Source of the DNA: Arachidicoccus terrestris
Lineage (GTDB): Bacteria; Bacteroidota; Bacteroidia; Chitinophagales; Chitinophagaceae
DNA length: 64,000 nt
NCBI RefSeq assembly: GCF_020042345.1
Contig: NZ_CP083387.1
Location: 3,286,001 to 3,350,000 of the forward strand
Direction of reading: 5' to 3'
The notes under the pieces: generated by a model
The model's database searches: none
What the model was told of the DNA's origin: nothing
The model's input: only the letters and a program-made list of their open reading frames with translations
In this document: one piece after another, positions 35,645-44,552 of the stretch
Numbering within the stretch: position 1 is the first letter of the stretch
How the letters are laid out: the number at the start of each line of letters is the position of its first letter
Made by a program: the position numbers and the translations under genes

Positions 35645-36106
35645 ATGTATGAACTGGATGAAACAGATATGTTGCTGTTGAAGTTACTGGCCGAAAATGC
35701 GAAATACACAAATAAGGAATTGGCCGGCATGGTGAATCTTTCTCCATCTCCCGTATTTGAACGGATTAAAAGGCTGGAAGGCAATGGATTTATTAAAAAA
35801 TATATTGCTATACTGGACGCAGAGAAGTTCAACCGGGGCTTTATCGTTTTTTGTAACATCAAACTAAAGCAACATAATAAAGAGATAGGTAATAGCTTTG
35901 TAGCTGATATTATGAATATCGATGAGGTGGTCGAATGTTATAACATTTCCGGAGATTACGATTTCATTTTAAAAGTATATGCCCGCGATATGAAACACTA
36001 TCAGGATTTTGTTTTTAATAAACTGGGGTCAGTTAAAAGTATTGGCAGTACACATAGCACTTTTGTGATGTCTGAAATTAAAAATACCCATAATATAAGT
36101 TTTTGA
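35645..36106 (+). CDS. Lrp/AsnC-family transcriptional regulator
   Basis: 153 residues from ATG 35645; the longer frame from 35558 runs through its own -7 element and is rejected. N-terminal winged helix (LDETDMLLLKLLAENAKYTN, LSPSPVFERIKRLEGNGFI) and C-terminal RAM/ligand domain (VVECYNISGDYDFILKVYAR). Divergent from metE, so it probably controls methionine synthesis in response to an amino acid, most simply methionine. The A/T-rich interval between the two is the expected operator region. Confidence 0.93.
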   Translation: MYELDETDMLLLKLLAENAKYTNKELAGMVNLSPSPVFERIKRLEGNGFIKKYIAILDAEKFNRGFIVFCNIKLKQHNKEIGNSFVADIMNIDEVVECYNISGDYDFILKVYARDMKHYQDFVFNKLGSVKSIGSTHSTFVMSEIKNTHNISF

Positions 36107-36174
36107 TAGAGCGCAGTATATTCAGATCACACAAATAAAATCATGCTTAAAAAGCTCTATTTTTAAACAACGCT

Positions 36175-36579
36175 TTATTGGATAAATGTCAAATTCCAGC
36201 ACAAATAAATTAAAAGCAATATACAGATGATGAAAATGAAAACGGTACTAACTTTGATTAACAAATCTGAGTGATTATAGTTACCCTCTTCCAATTGTTT
36301 ACGTGATTTTCGGTAACGTAAATAAGCAAAGACGATGACCAGGCCTCCCAGCGCCACTAAAAATAAGCCGATTACCTGCGAATAGCCGGTGTTCGGCGGT
36401 AAGCCCTGTTCAGCATTTAATGCGATCGATACCTGCCGGATAAATAAAGAAAATTTGACGACTACGAACCCGAACCCCATAATGCCGATGCTTGTCCGGA
36501 CCCAGGCTAAAAATGTCCGTTCGTTTGCCAGTATATCGCTTATTGGGAGCTTTGTAACTGACTTTTTTTGATTTTCCAT
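36175..36579 (-). CDS. DUF202 (YidH-type) inner-membrane protein
   Basis: 134 residues with the DUF202 hallmark LANERTFLAWVRTSIGIMGF and three hydrophobic helices (about 26-48, 68-86, 108-128). The family is small, membrane-embedded and of unknown function; yeast VTC-associated DUF202 domains are the best-studied relatives. Convergent with the Lrp gene and divergent from the MRJP-like gene, so monocistronic. Confidence 0.92.
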   Translation of the reverse strand: MENQKKSVTKLPISDILANERTFLAWVRTSIGIMGFGFVVVKFSLFIRQVSIALNAEQGLPPNTGYSQVIGLFLVALGGLVIVFAYLRYRKSRKQLEEGNYNHSDLLIKVSTVFIFIICILLLIYLCWNLTFIQ

Positions 36580-36810
36580 ATATCTATGATTGATTCTAGT
36601 TGTAATTTAAGAACTATCCTGATACATTGAACAGTTTATTTAACTGGAAGGTTCGATGATGCACGCCGCGCGATCAGAATATTGTGATGAAATCGTCAAG
36701 CCATAATTTCCGCAAACTTTCTATATGAAAGCCTAAGGCTGCTAGTAGCATCAGCAAAATCCCGTAATTTTAGGCTGGCAGTTCAACTATTGATAAATAA
36801 TGGGGCAGCT

Positions 36811-37935
36811 ATGAAAAAGAATAGATTGATCCAGGTCTTGGCCTGTGTAGTTATCGGGACGGTTAGTTTAACCGGTCGCGGGAAGGCCCAGGATAAGGGC
36901 GGACAAGCACTTCAGACGGTTGCAGAGTTTGGCAGGAGCATGGCCATAGGTCTTAGCGTAAATTCCGCAAACAGGCTATTTGTTTCTTTCCCAAACTATG
37001 ATGGTGATGGCAAATATGCTTTAGCTGAGGTTGTCAAGGGCACATTGAAAGCTTACCCTAATGAAGCATGGAATCTAGAGCAGTCAGACAATAAGAACCA
37101 TTTTGTCAGGCTCCAGGATTTATTTGTGGATGATCAGGACAATTTATGGGTATTGGATTCTAAACCGGCCCCTGGCGGCGATATCTTTAAGACGGGTGAG
37201 CCAAAGCAAAAAGCCGGCCGCTTTTCCTTGATCAAAATCAACACAAAGGCTGATCAGGTAGAAAAAATTTACAACTTTCCCAATTTAGATAAATCTTTTT
37301 CTGCACTAAATGATGTTCGTGTAGACACTAAAAGGCAGGTAGCTTATCTCTCAGATCCTGGTCAGGCTGCCATTGTCGTATTGGATCTCCTGTCTGGCAG
37401 ATCCAGGACAGTACTTTCCAGAACAACCTTTACACTTGCTGATGATATTGTATTGCGTTACAGTGGCCGGGAAATGAAAGATCGAAAAGGGCGACCGTTT
37501 AGGTCTAATGTTAATGGGATCGCATTAACGCATGACGGGCAGTATCTTTATTTTAAACCCATAAATGAGGAATTTTTATTCCGGATTAATACCCGTTTTT
37601 TGAGAGATGCCTCTTTATCAGAAAAAGAGCTGGAAACGAAGGTGGAAAATATGGGTAAAGTAGGTGTCACCCACGGGCTGATAGCAGACAGGGCAGGTAA
37701 TATTTATCTGACGACTTCCGAAGGATATTCAATTTCCTATTTGACACCGGAAGGTCAGTTGAAAGTATTGATTAAAGACAAAAGATTACTCTGGCCCGAT
37801 TCAATGGGTATCGGGTCAGACGGTTATCTGTATGTCTCCTGCGCTCAGCTACAGCTATTACCGGCATGGAATAAAGGTGAAAATAGAACACAGTATCCAT
37901 ACCGGGCATATCGGGTACGACTGCCAGTGAAGTAA
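36811..37935 (+). CDS. Secreted MRJP/yellow-like beta-propeller protein
   Basis: 374 residues from ATG 36811, giving signal peptide MKKNRLIQVLACVVIGTVSL...GKAQ; the upstream ATG at 36790 adds seven residues before it. The propeller has family motifs NRLFVSFPNYDGDGKYALAE, DQDNLWVLDSKP, LNDVRVDTKRQVAYLSDPGQ and NVNGIALTHDGQYLYFKP. The MRJP/yellow family includes dopachrome-conversion enzymes in insects; bacterial members are of unknown substrate, perhaps lactones or catechols. Followed 51 bp later by an FMN reductase, a possible redox partner. Confidence 0.88.
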   Translation: MKKNRLIQVLACVVIGTVSLTGRGKAQDKGGQALQTVAEFGRSMAIGLSVNSANRLFVSFPNYDGDGKYALAEVVKGTLKAYPNEAWNLEQSDNKNHFVRLQDLFVDDQDNLWVLDSKPAPGGDIFKTGEPKQKAGRFSLIKINTKADQVEKIYNFPNLDKSFSALNDVRVDTKRQVAYLSDPGQAAIVVLDLLSGRSRTVLSRTTFTLADDIVLRYSGREMKDRKGRPFRSNVNGIALTHDGQYLYFKPINEEFLFRINTRFLRDASLSEKELETKVENMGKVGVTHGLIADRAGNIYLTTSEGYSISYLTPEGQLKVLIKDKRLLWPDSMGIGSDGYLYVSCAQLQLLPAWNKGENRTQYPYRAYRVRLPVK

Positions 37936-37986
37936 ATGGATTTTGGATTGTATATTTGATCGAACATTATAAATTAAAATTGAAAC

Positions 37987-38550
37987 ATGAGCGCAACGCA
38001 TATCGGTATTTTTGTAGGGAGTTTGAGAAAAGGGTCTTATTCAAAAAGTATTGCAGGTTTTATTGAAGGGCTTTCTTCTGATCGCTTTAGTTACAAAATT
38101 ATTGAGATCGGGAATCTCCCGTTATATAATCAGGATTATGATGATGAAGGGACCGCTCCGGAAACTTATGAGAAGTTCAGAAAATCGGTTAAGCCTTTGG
38201 ATGGGGTATTGTTCATTACGCCTGAATATAACCGTTCCGTGCCGGCTGTATTAAAAAATGCCATAGATGTTGGTAGCCGTCCTTATGGACAGAGTGTGTG
38301 GTCAGGTAAACCAGGCGCCATCATAAGTTCCTCTCCCGGAATCTACGGTGGTTTTGGTGCCAACCATCATTTACGTCAGTCTCTGGTATTTTTAAACGTA
38401 TTGCCGCTTCAACAGCCTGAGTGTTACTTGCCTAAAATCGCAGATAGTATTAATGAACAGGGAGAGCTGACTAGTGACAAGCTCAAAGAATCATTGGGTA
38501 GGTTCATAGAAGCCTTCGAAAAATGGGTGATGACCACGAAAGAATCGTAA
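37987..38550 (+). CDS. NADPH-dependent FMN reductase (flavodoxin-like)
   Basis: 187 residues. The flavin-phosphate loop GSLRKGSYSKSIAGF, GNLPLYNQDYDDEG, the FITPEYNRSVPAVLKNAIDV motif and the GKPGAIISSSPG loop are characteristic of the NADPH-dependent FMN/quinone reductase family (ArsH/YieF/Azo-like). Cytoplasmic, dimeric in relatives, reducing quinones, azo dyes or chromate. Lies 51 bp after the MRJP-like gene on the same strand; perhaps co-transcribed. Confidence 0.93.
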   Translation: MSATHIGIFVGSLRKGSYSKSIAGFIEGLSSDRFSYKIIEIGNLPLYNQDYDDEGTAPETYEKFRKSVKPLDGVLFITPEYNRSVPAVLKNAIDVGSRPYGQSVWSGKPGAIISSSPGIYGGFGANHHLRQSLVFLNVLPLQQPECYLPKIADSINEQGELTSDKLKESLGRFIEAFEKWVMTTKES

Positions 38551-38701
38551 ATGATGTGGCTGTATTTTTAGCCCAAAAGTTCCGCCAAATTTTACTGTAT
38601 GTATGGCATGCATATCCGTGCCAGACGCCGGTGACTACCGCTAGAAGTGCTGGTTGGCGGCTATTGATTTGATAACGGATAATTTAATGAATAGGTAGCC
38701 A

Positions 38702-38740
38702 GCCTATAACCGGTCATTGTTTTCTATGACGGCTATAGGC
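38702..38740. repeat. Strong imperfect hairpin in a 301-bp gene-free interval
   Basis: The two arms pair as GCCTATA[A]CCG[G]TCAT with ATGACGGCTATAGGC (one mismatch, one bulge, 8-base loop). There is no T-run on either side, so it is not a classical terminator. The rest of 38551-38851 shows nothing I can name; it lies between convergent genes. Confidence 0.6.
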
Positions 38741-38851
38741 CGGTTACATTCATGTCTGTATTTATGACTATAATCATTGGAAGCCGCATACATGAATATT
38801 TGTCCTTGAGCAGCGGTTAAAGTTGCAGTGTCTTTTATTTCCTGAGTGATA

Positions 38852-39616
38852 TTAAAATTCAATATCATCTACTATACTTCCTGTGCCGTGCTCGCTGGCG
38901 AATTTAGCACTGTATTCCTTTTTCTTTTGCTCCTGATAATCATCCATTGCTGCCATAATGCTAAAATCACTCATCCACTTAAAACCAGCCTCATTTACCT
39001 GAGAAATGGTAACGCCTAACTCATCCACTAGCCATTGAGCCCCGTCAATTCCGTTGTCATAGGCGGCCTGCAATGCTCCCTGGATTTCGTAAAAGTAATA
39101 TTTATCAGAAGCAAGCTTCTCTAAAGTCGCTTTGGCGGCTTCAGAGGAAACAGTGGTTGCCGGTTTGTTTTTGGGTTCGAGAGTCGCTAGTTTAGGATGG
39201 CTTTGGGCCTCCCCATAATATTTGGAATAGACGTTGACGACATTGTAAGTGCCGTCTGAACGCATACGGTTATTCCAGGTTGTCTTGGCTTCTGCCCATT
39301 GTGGCGTTTCGACCCCTAATGCTTCAGCAATTTCTGCATCCGTACACCCTGCTCCCATTCTGGCCATCCCGGCTGCATAGTCTGCGATAGAAATGCCATG
39401 TACAGGCTGTAATAACGGATCATTAGGGTCTTCAGTCGCCGTGTTCATGGTTTTAATGCCCTTTGACGCTGCACCGACATCCATGACCTTCTGCATATCT
39501 CCGTCCATATATGCTTTTAATGCTTCATTATGCGGCGAACCCCCTTGATCGGCGGCTGCTTTCTGTGCTTTGTCTATTAAGTTTTCTGTAAGGTCTTTAA
39601 ACATCTTTTTAAACAT
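38852..39616 (-). CDS. DUF6620-like protein of the SPFH operon
   Basis: 254 residues, acidic, soluble. Landmarks DPLLQPVHGISIADYAAGMA, MGAGCTDAEIAEALGVETPQ and DYQEQKKKEYSAKFASEHG; the first two resemble, from memory, the DUF6620 family, which lacks an assigned function. The repeated helix pairs (AEIAEALGV, QWLVDELGVTISQVNEAGF) look like small HTH-like or three-helix repeats. Last gene of the four-gene SPFH operon, 40 bp after the 258-residue gene. No signal peptide. Confidence 0.75.
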   Translation of the reverse strand: MFKKMFKDLTENLIDKAQKAAADQGGSPHNEALKAYMDGDMQKVMDVGAASKGIKTMNTATEDPNDPLLQPVHGISIADYAAGMARMGAGCTDAEIAEALGVETPQWAEAKTTWNNRMRSDGTYNVVNVYSKYYGEAQSHPKLATLEPKNKPATTVSSEAAKATLEKLASDKYYFYEIQGALQAAYDNGIDGAQWLVDELGVTISQVNEAGFKWMSDFSIMAAMDDYQEQKKKEYSAKFASEHGTGSIVDDIEF

Positions 39617-39656
39617 GATTTTTCTATTTTGTGATTAATGAATATAGGTTAAAGGG

Positions 39657-40433
39657 CTACCATGATTGTCCATATGATTTATAATCATGGATGAGCCGAT
39701 TATAAAAATCTTGGTGATGTTGTTCCAGCCCAGGTAGTATATTATCCATTTCCTGAATGAGAGACTTTGCATAGCGCTCAAAACTTGGCAAACCGGCAGA
39801 GATTCCCTTTTCCTGGTAAATAGCCTTGTGTACTTCCTTTAGATGATGGCATCGCAGGGATGCCAGGGGGTATACAAACATTTCAATTCCTTTCGCTTTC
39901 GACCCCGGATCAAAATTGTTCTGGGTCAAACAAAATTCACATTGTATATATGTATCTATAAAATAGAATTTTTTCAGTTTGAGTTTGGCGCCGCATTGTT
40001 TACAATGAAATTTTTCACGGATTTGTTCGTATTCAGCCATCGCTTCGGCATATTGTTTCTCAAGATCCCTTTCCTGAATATTTTCGAATACGCCGGTCAT
40101 TTGGCTGAGCACTTTTGTGTGCCAGTTATTGTAGAGTTCTGACAGAATCATTTGCTGGTTCCAGCCTGCAGATGGCGCTACCTGTGTATGAAAAGTATTC
40201 GACCCCTTTTGTATGATCGCATTAAACTGTGCAATAATGCCGGCTTTAAATTGATAGTAGTTGCGCTTATAAAGGTCTGGGTCGGTATCCGCGATTTCTT
40301 GTGCGTTTGCCTTTACTTCCTGAAAAAGATCATCCGCTCTTTGCGACAATTTGTTTAAGAATGTTTCCAGCTTCTGCTGGAGCGCGTCGTTTTCTACCTG
40401 TTTGTCTTTATTGCTAAAATTAAGAAAACCCAT
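39657..40433 (-). CDS. Zinc-ribbon protein, 258 residues
   Basis: N-terminal ~125 residues are helical and probably coiled coil (KLETFLNKLSQRADDLFQEV). A central treble-clef/zinc ribbon has C-x2-C HCKQCGAKL and C-x2-C QCEFCLTQN, about 20 residues apart. The C-terminal part is helical. No membrane segment. Its position between a second zinc-ribbon protein and the DUF6620-like protein, downstream of an SPFH protein, suggests a subunit of a membrane-associated assembly. Confidence 0.8.
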   Translation of the reverse strand: MGFLNFSNKDKQVENDALQQKLETFLNKLSQRADDLFQEVKANAQEIADTDPDLYKRNYYQFKAGIIAQFNAIIQKGSNTFHTQVAPSAGWNQQMILSELYNNWHTKVLSQMTGVFENIQERDLEKQYAEAMAEYEQIREKFHCKQCGAKLKLKKFYFIDTYIQCEFCLTQNNFDPGSKAKGIEMFVYPLASLRCHHLKEVHKAIYQEKGISAGLPSFERYAKSLIQEMDNILPGLEQHHQDFYNRLIHDYKSYGQSW

Positions 40434-40449
40434 GATAATAGTTTTTTCG

Positions 40450-40707
40450 TTAGGAGGGTGAATTGTCGGATTTTTTTAAATGAATGCCATCTGTTATTTG
40501 AGCTTTGATAAACTCAAAGTTGCAGTATGCACAGTGAGTTACACCATCACTTTTCGCTCTTCCGGCACCACAATTCGGACACGTGTGCAGATAAAACGTA
40601 GGGGCCGTCGCAGCAGGGATATCCCGCTTCTGAGACCGGAGGGTTTGTTTCATTTTCTGGATCAGGCTTGCAGCCCTCGGCTGCTTCTGCGAATCTTTTT
40701 GCTCCAT
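40450..40707 (-). CDS. Small zinc-ribbon protein
   Basis: 85 residues from ATG 40707; the frame from 40761 would overlap the SPFH gene by 44 bp. Basic N-terminus (MEQKDSQKQPRAASLIQKMK), then C-x2-C (TCPNCGAGR) and C-x2-C (HCAYCNFEF) forming a zinc ribbon. Second gene of the operon, 10 bp after the SPFH gene. Similar in size and kind to the zinc-ribbon partner found beside SPFH/virion-core-like proteins elsewhere. Confidence 0.75.
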   Translation of the reverse strand: MEQKDSQKQPRAASLIQKMKQTLRSQKRDIPAATAPTFYLHTCPNCGAGRAKSDGVTHCAYCNFEFIKAQITDGIHLKKSDNSPS

Positions 40708-40717
40708 ACGGCTTGTT

Positions 40718-41737
40718 TTATAGTTTTGAAAGAATCTCTGCCTTCTTGGCTCTATATTCATCGTTATCTATTAATCCTTGGTCGAAAAGGGATTTTAAGG
40801 TTTGAAACTGTTCGGTAATATTCTTTGGCGTGGCAGCAGGGGTATCGCTGCCATTGCCTGCTTCATCTGAAGGACTGGCATTTGTAGACCTTACAGCCTG
40901 ATGCCCACTTACCGGGGTGATCTGTCCCATGACCAACCCTAAACCCACGCCTTGCCGTGTGGCTTCGTTCAATGCGCTTCCCTGCTGTCCGATAGCCAAC
41001 GCGGTATTGAATTGCCTGTATTTTTCCATATCACCGACCATATTCATTCCTGTGACGGAGTCATAGTATTTACTGACTTCGTCGGGGAGATTGACTGATG
41101 TTACGGTAAATTCAGTGATTTCAATACCAAAAGGATCAAAGAACTGGCTGATTAACGGACCGATCTTATCATTAATGACACTTAGATTTTTGAAGAGGTC
41201 GAGAACGGATACGCCGCTGACTGCAATGGCCTCTCCAAATTTGGGGGCAATAAAGTCTCTTAATTTTCTTTCAAAATCCTGAATGGTGATTATGGAAGTG
41301 GCTCCTGCATATTCTTTAAAAAAGGCCTCCGGACGGGCAATCCTGATATTATACGTTCCGAATCCACGAACACGTATCTGGCCAAATCGGGGATCCGGCA
41401 TCATGATCGGAGCGGGTGTGCCCCATTTTAAGTTGATGAACTGCCGGACGGAGAAATAGAATACGTCTACCTTAAATGGACTTTTAAAACCATACTGCCA
41501 TCCTTTTAAACGCGAAAGGATCGGAATATTTTCTGTGGATAGGGGATGGGTTCCTGCCTCAAATGTATCGGCTATTTTACCCTCGTTCAATAACATGGCA
41601 GACTGACTTTCTCTAACAATCAATCTGGCTCCGTTTTTTATTTCCTGATCACTGTCCGGAAACTTCCACATCATAACATCCGGATCATCTTCTAACCATT
41701 GAATGATCTCTAAAAAGGGTAAATTTGTCAGGCGCAT
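40718..41737 (-). CDS. SPFH-SHOCT (YdjI / virion-core-like) protein
   Basis: 339 residues. An SPFH/band-7 domain of the COG4260 type fills residues ~25-260 (VRESQSAMLLNEGKIADTFE, AGTHPLSTENIPILSRLKGW, FGTYNIRIARPEAFFKEYAG, VSVLDLFKNLSVINDKIGPL, FGIEITEFTVTSVNLPDEV). It ends in a SHOCT motif (LKSLFDQGLIDNDEYRAKKA). Without a transmembrane helix it would associate with membranes peripherally. First of four co-directional genes; in Bacillus the comparable gene ydjI sits with zinc-ribbon and membrane partners in a PspA-linked envelope-stress module. Four CTACAA half-sites lie upstream. Confidence 0.88.
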   Translation of the reverse strand: MRLTNLPFLEIIQWLEDDPDVMMWKFPDSDQEIKNGARLIVRESQSAMLLNEGKIADTFEAGTHPLSTENIPILSRLKGWQYGFKSPFKVDVFYFSVRQFINLKWGTPAPIMMPDPRFGQIRVRGFGTYNIRIARPEAFFKEYAGATSIITIQDFERKLRDFIAPKFGEAIAVSGVSVLDLFKNLSVINDKIGPLISQFFDPFGIEITEFTVTSVNLPDEVSKYYDSVTGMNMVGDMEKYRQFNTALAIGQQGSALNEATRQGVGLGLVMGQITPVSGHQAVRSTNASPSDEAGNGSDTPAATPKNITEQFQTLKSLFDQGLIDNDEYRAKKAEILSKL

Positions 41738-41805
41738 AGATTAGGCATTTTTATATAGCCAAAAATAGAAAACACACGACCGGATTCCGCATTTTCACCG
41801 TTGCA

Positions 41806-41869
41806 TTGTAGCTACATAATGAAAGAAAAGTGACTACAAAATAGCTACAAGAGGTATAAGTTGTTGTAG
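41806..41869 (-). promoter_or_regulatory. Four CTACAA/TTGTAG half-sites upstream of the SPFH operon
   Basis: TTGTAG(CTAC) at 41806, CTACAA at 41834 and 41845 (11 bp apart) and TTGTAG at 41864. TTGTAGCTA and TAGCTACAA form an inverted repeat (41806-41814/41842-41850). On the minus strand GCTATTTTG is one base short of the -7 consensus. The remaining 41870-42126 shows no gene. Confidence 0.45.
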
Positions 41870-42126
41870 GTCAATTAAGCAAGGGCTATTTTCATACATC
41901 TAAGGTTGAATCGATTGACGCGGATTTGCAGATCTCAGATGGATTATGGCAAGAGGAAAGACGGTCTTTGCTAATTGACGGAGGTAGACATGATCAGTTG
42001 GCAGGGTGTAATTACTTGCTTTTTTTCTCGTGAAAGACGATATCTGCTGCCATTATGGCTGTCTATATCAGTGCAGGTGATATAGAAGCACGGTAGACGC
42101 CCTGTAAGACGGGGAAGGAAGTTCAA

Positions 42127-43953
42127 TTATTTCAGACTCTGAATAAAGTTATCCAGATCGGTGTCTTTCCCCAGTTGAAGTTTCTGTTTAATGCGATACT
42201 TGCTTACTCTTATACTTTTAGGGTCTACATGGAATACAGATGCCATTTCTTTTGTGGACAGCCCAAGTAAGAGATAGGCGCAATGTTTTAATTCCAATGG
42301 AGTTAACCTGTTACCTGATTTTTCTTTTAGCTTCTGGAAAAAATCAGGGTTGATATGTTTGAACTCCTTTACGGATTGTTGCAATGCTTCCTCAATTTGC
42401 ATTTCTTCACGGATAAGCCGATCCACCGTGCCCCGGTTTCCTTCAGTCTCCAGCTTTTTCAATTTGTCCTTAAGCTCTAATAACAGGTTATTTTTTCGTT
42501 CAATCTGGAGCGCGTCTGCCATGGCCTCTTTTTCCAGTTGTTCTTTTTGCAAAGTAAGCAGTTCTTGTTTGGTTTCCAGTTGAACCTTTGCTGTTTGCTC
42601 CATTTGTAGTCGCATGGCACTCCTTTGACGTTCTTCCTCTTTCTCATTTTCCAGTTTCAGGGCATTTTGGACATGTAGCCTGGTTTTAGCTTTAAAATAT
42701 AGTAACAGTAAAAGTAGGCTGACACCCAGTAATAAGCAAATAGCCCACAAGCGTATATTCAGCCTTTTTTTGTTGCTTGCTTCCTGGTCAGCGATTTTCA
42801 GGTCTTCCTGTAGTTTTTTATTTTCGAATTGTGCTTCTAATTTTTTGACCTGTTGTAAACGGGCTTGGTTAAATATAGAATCATTAAAGACTTGCTGTTC
42901 TTTCTGATAGAATAAGGCAGATTTGTATTTTTTCTGGCGCTCATATAGTTTTGTTAAGCCTTGCGCAACATTGAATAAGGTATAATAAGAAGGGCGAGGT
43001 GCGTTTTTTAAGTGAATATAGGCATCCATCAGATACGCTTCTGCCTTCGGCACTTCGTTTTTGAGGAGCGCTATTTCTGAATGGAGTCCTTTTACGTTAC
43101 CCAGTATCTCATAGTTCCGGTCAAAGTTTTGTGCTGCACGTTCCGCGATGCCTGTAAAGTATATAATACTGTCTTGCTGAATGCCGTTATTCTCAAGTTG
43201 ATACTGGAAGAAAAAATTGGCAAGGTTTAGGTTCGCAATAGCATATGTCCGGATGCCTACTTGGCCAGGATGCTCCTCAAACAGATCAACAGCCTTATGA
43301 AGATATAAACGTATGCTATCTACATACAAGCTGTTTTTTGATTTTTTGTAATGGTAACCCATCACAATAGACTTGGCGGTGAATGCATTGCTCAATATTT
43401 CATACTGACCCGCAGCGATCGCTGCAGCGATCGCCAGATCGGCGTATTTGCCGCTTTGTACCATGTCGTTCCAGTTGGTGTATACACCATACATCATATA
43501 GTAAAGCCTGGCCTGTAGATCCTGGTCAGGATGGGTGCTTAATATATGTAAAGCTTTTTGGGCATTTGCGACGGCTATATCCCGTATATCCAGATAATTA
43601 TACCAGTTGGCTATGGCGTAATAGCCATAGGCGGTGGCTAACGGGCTTTTAGACTGTTGTCCGATCGCCAGGCTCTTCTGTGCGTATGATTTAGAGAGAT
43701 CATAATTTGTGTTCGAGACAATACTTTGTTTGCTTAATTCACTATACACCTTCGCTGTCAATACCGGGTCTGTTTTGCGGGTGATGGCTTTTTGTGCTTT
43801 CGACAAATACATCAGATTGCCATTATAGTCGGCGCGAAGCCGGCAGTAATAGGCCGAGTCTAGTAAGGAGGAAATAGGGCCTGGACTGCCGTATGCTATG
43901 CTGACAAAACATAGTGATAGACTAAGGGCTATAAAAAAGCTATTTATTTTCAT
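42127..43953 (-). CDS. TPR sensor-regulator with LuxR-type DNA-binding domain
   Basis: 608 residues. Signal/anchor at the N-terminus (MKINSFFIALSLSLCFVSIA), ~350 residues of TPR-like helical hairpins (AYYCRLRADYNGNLMYLSKA, ANAQKALHILSTHPDQ, FNVAQGLTKLYERQKKYKSA), a transmembrane helix (AICLLLGVSLLLLLLYFKA, about 400-420), a long charged coiled coil and a C-terminal helix-turn-helix (NRLTPLELKHCAYLLLGLST, KEMASVFHVDPKSIRVSKYR). Common in Bacteroidota, linking periplasmic sensing to gene control from the membrane. Divergent from the GH31 gene, a plausible target. Confidence 0.88.
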   Translation of the reverse strand: MKINSFFIALSLSLCFVSIAYGSPGPISSLLDSAYYCRLRADYNGNLMYLSKAQKAITRKTDPVLTAKVYSELSKQSIVSNTNYDLSKSYAQKSLAIGQQSKSPLATAYGYYAIANWYNYLDIRDIAVANAQKALHILSTHPDQDLQARLYYMMYGVYTNWNDMVQSGKYADLAIAAAIAAGQYEILSNAFTAKSIVMGYHYKKSKNSLYVDSIRLYLHKAVDLFEEHPGQVGIRTYAIANLNLANFFFQYQLENNGIQQDSIIYFTGIAERAAQNFDRNYEILGNVKGLHSEIALLKNEVPKAEAYLMDAYIHLKNAPRPSYYTLFNVAQGLTKLYERQKKYKSALFYQKEQQVFNDSIFNQARLQQVKKLEAQFENKKLQEDLKIADQEASNKKRLNIRLWAICLLLGVSLLLLLLYFKAKTRLHVQNALKLENEKEEERQRSAMRLQMEQTAKVQLETKQELLTLQKEQLEKEAMADALQIERKNNLLLELKDKLKKLETEGNRGTVDRLIREEMQIEEALQQSVKEFKHINPDFFQKLKEKSGNRLTPLELKHCAYLLLGLSTKEMASVFHVDPKSIRVSKYRIKQKLQLGKDTDLDNFIQSLK

Positions 43954-44552
43954 GGATATTCTACTTATGATTCAACGGCCCACTGACGGTTGAATGGTAT
44001 TTATTTGCAAAGCAGGGCTCTATTTGGTCTTGATAAGCCCGCAGACAGGAGATCGCCGGCAGAGTCGCTGGCCCAGTTTGACAGGCTGTCCCGAGCGATA
44101 ACTGTAAATTAAGGGGCGAAAAAGTAGTGCTGGGTTCCCTTCCATAAATATCTTGTTTCATTATAACTTAAGACAGGCGGTGCTGGTCAATTATTTTTAG
44201 GTTGACGTAGATGTTCCAGGTTTGATAAGGATTGAACCAATCCGGCCATAAAACTACTGAAAATTAACTTATTATTGCCCTTGGTTGTCTTCTTTTGTGG
44301 CATTTCTCAATATTGGCGGGCCATCTTTGAAGGCATGTCTTTTTACGCACAGCGGGGGACTCGAGAAGTATAATTATGGCAAATTTATCATTTTATATAA
44401 TTAACTAATTGATTATAAACCTTTTTTACGCAAACGAATGTGTAGTATTTTACTAATATCCGTTATTTAATAGACAGTCTTTTTTATTTTTACAGGAATG
44501 CGGCCCATAGTGACCGCATTTATTTTTCATACAAACAGCATATTTACCAAAG
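43954..44552. other. Intergenic region between the TPR regulator and GH31
   Basis: About 600 bp, A/T-rich toward the GH31 side. A minus-strand frame at 43961-44161 has no signal or family likeness and is not called. The interval is long enough for two divergent promoters, but I see no clean TAnnTTTG match. It contains the hairpin at 44497-44528. Confidence 0.5.
44497..44528 (+). terminator. Terminator-like hairpin in the GH31 leader
   Basis: AATGCGG (44497-44503) pairs with CCGCATT (44514-44520), followed by TATTTTTC. It ends about 25 bp before the GH31 ATG, where it would terminate or attenuate transcription entering the gene. Confidence 0.55.

Noticed and set aside
43961-44161. 66-residue minus-strand frame before the TPR regulator
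   Set aside because: No signal, family likeness or Bacteroidota -7 motif; the sequence looks like translated non-coding DNA.
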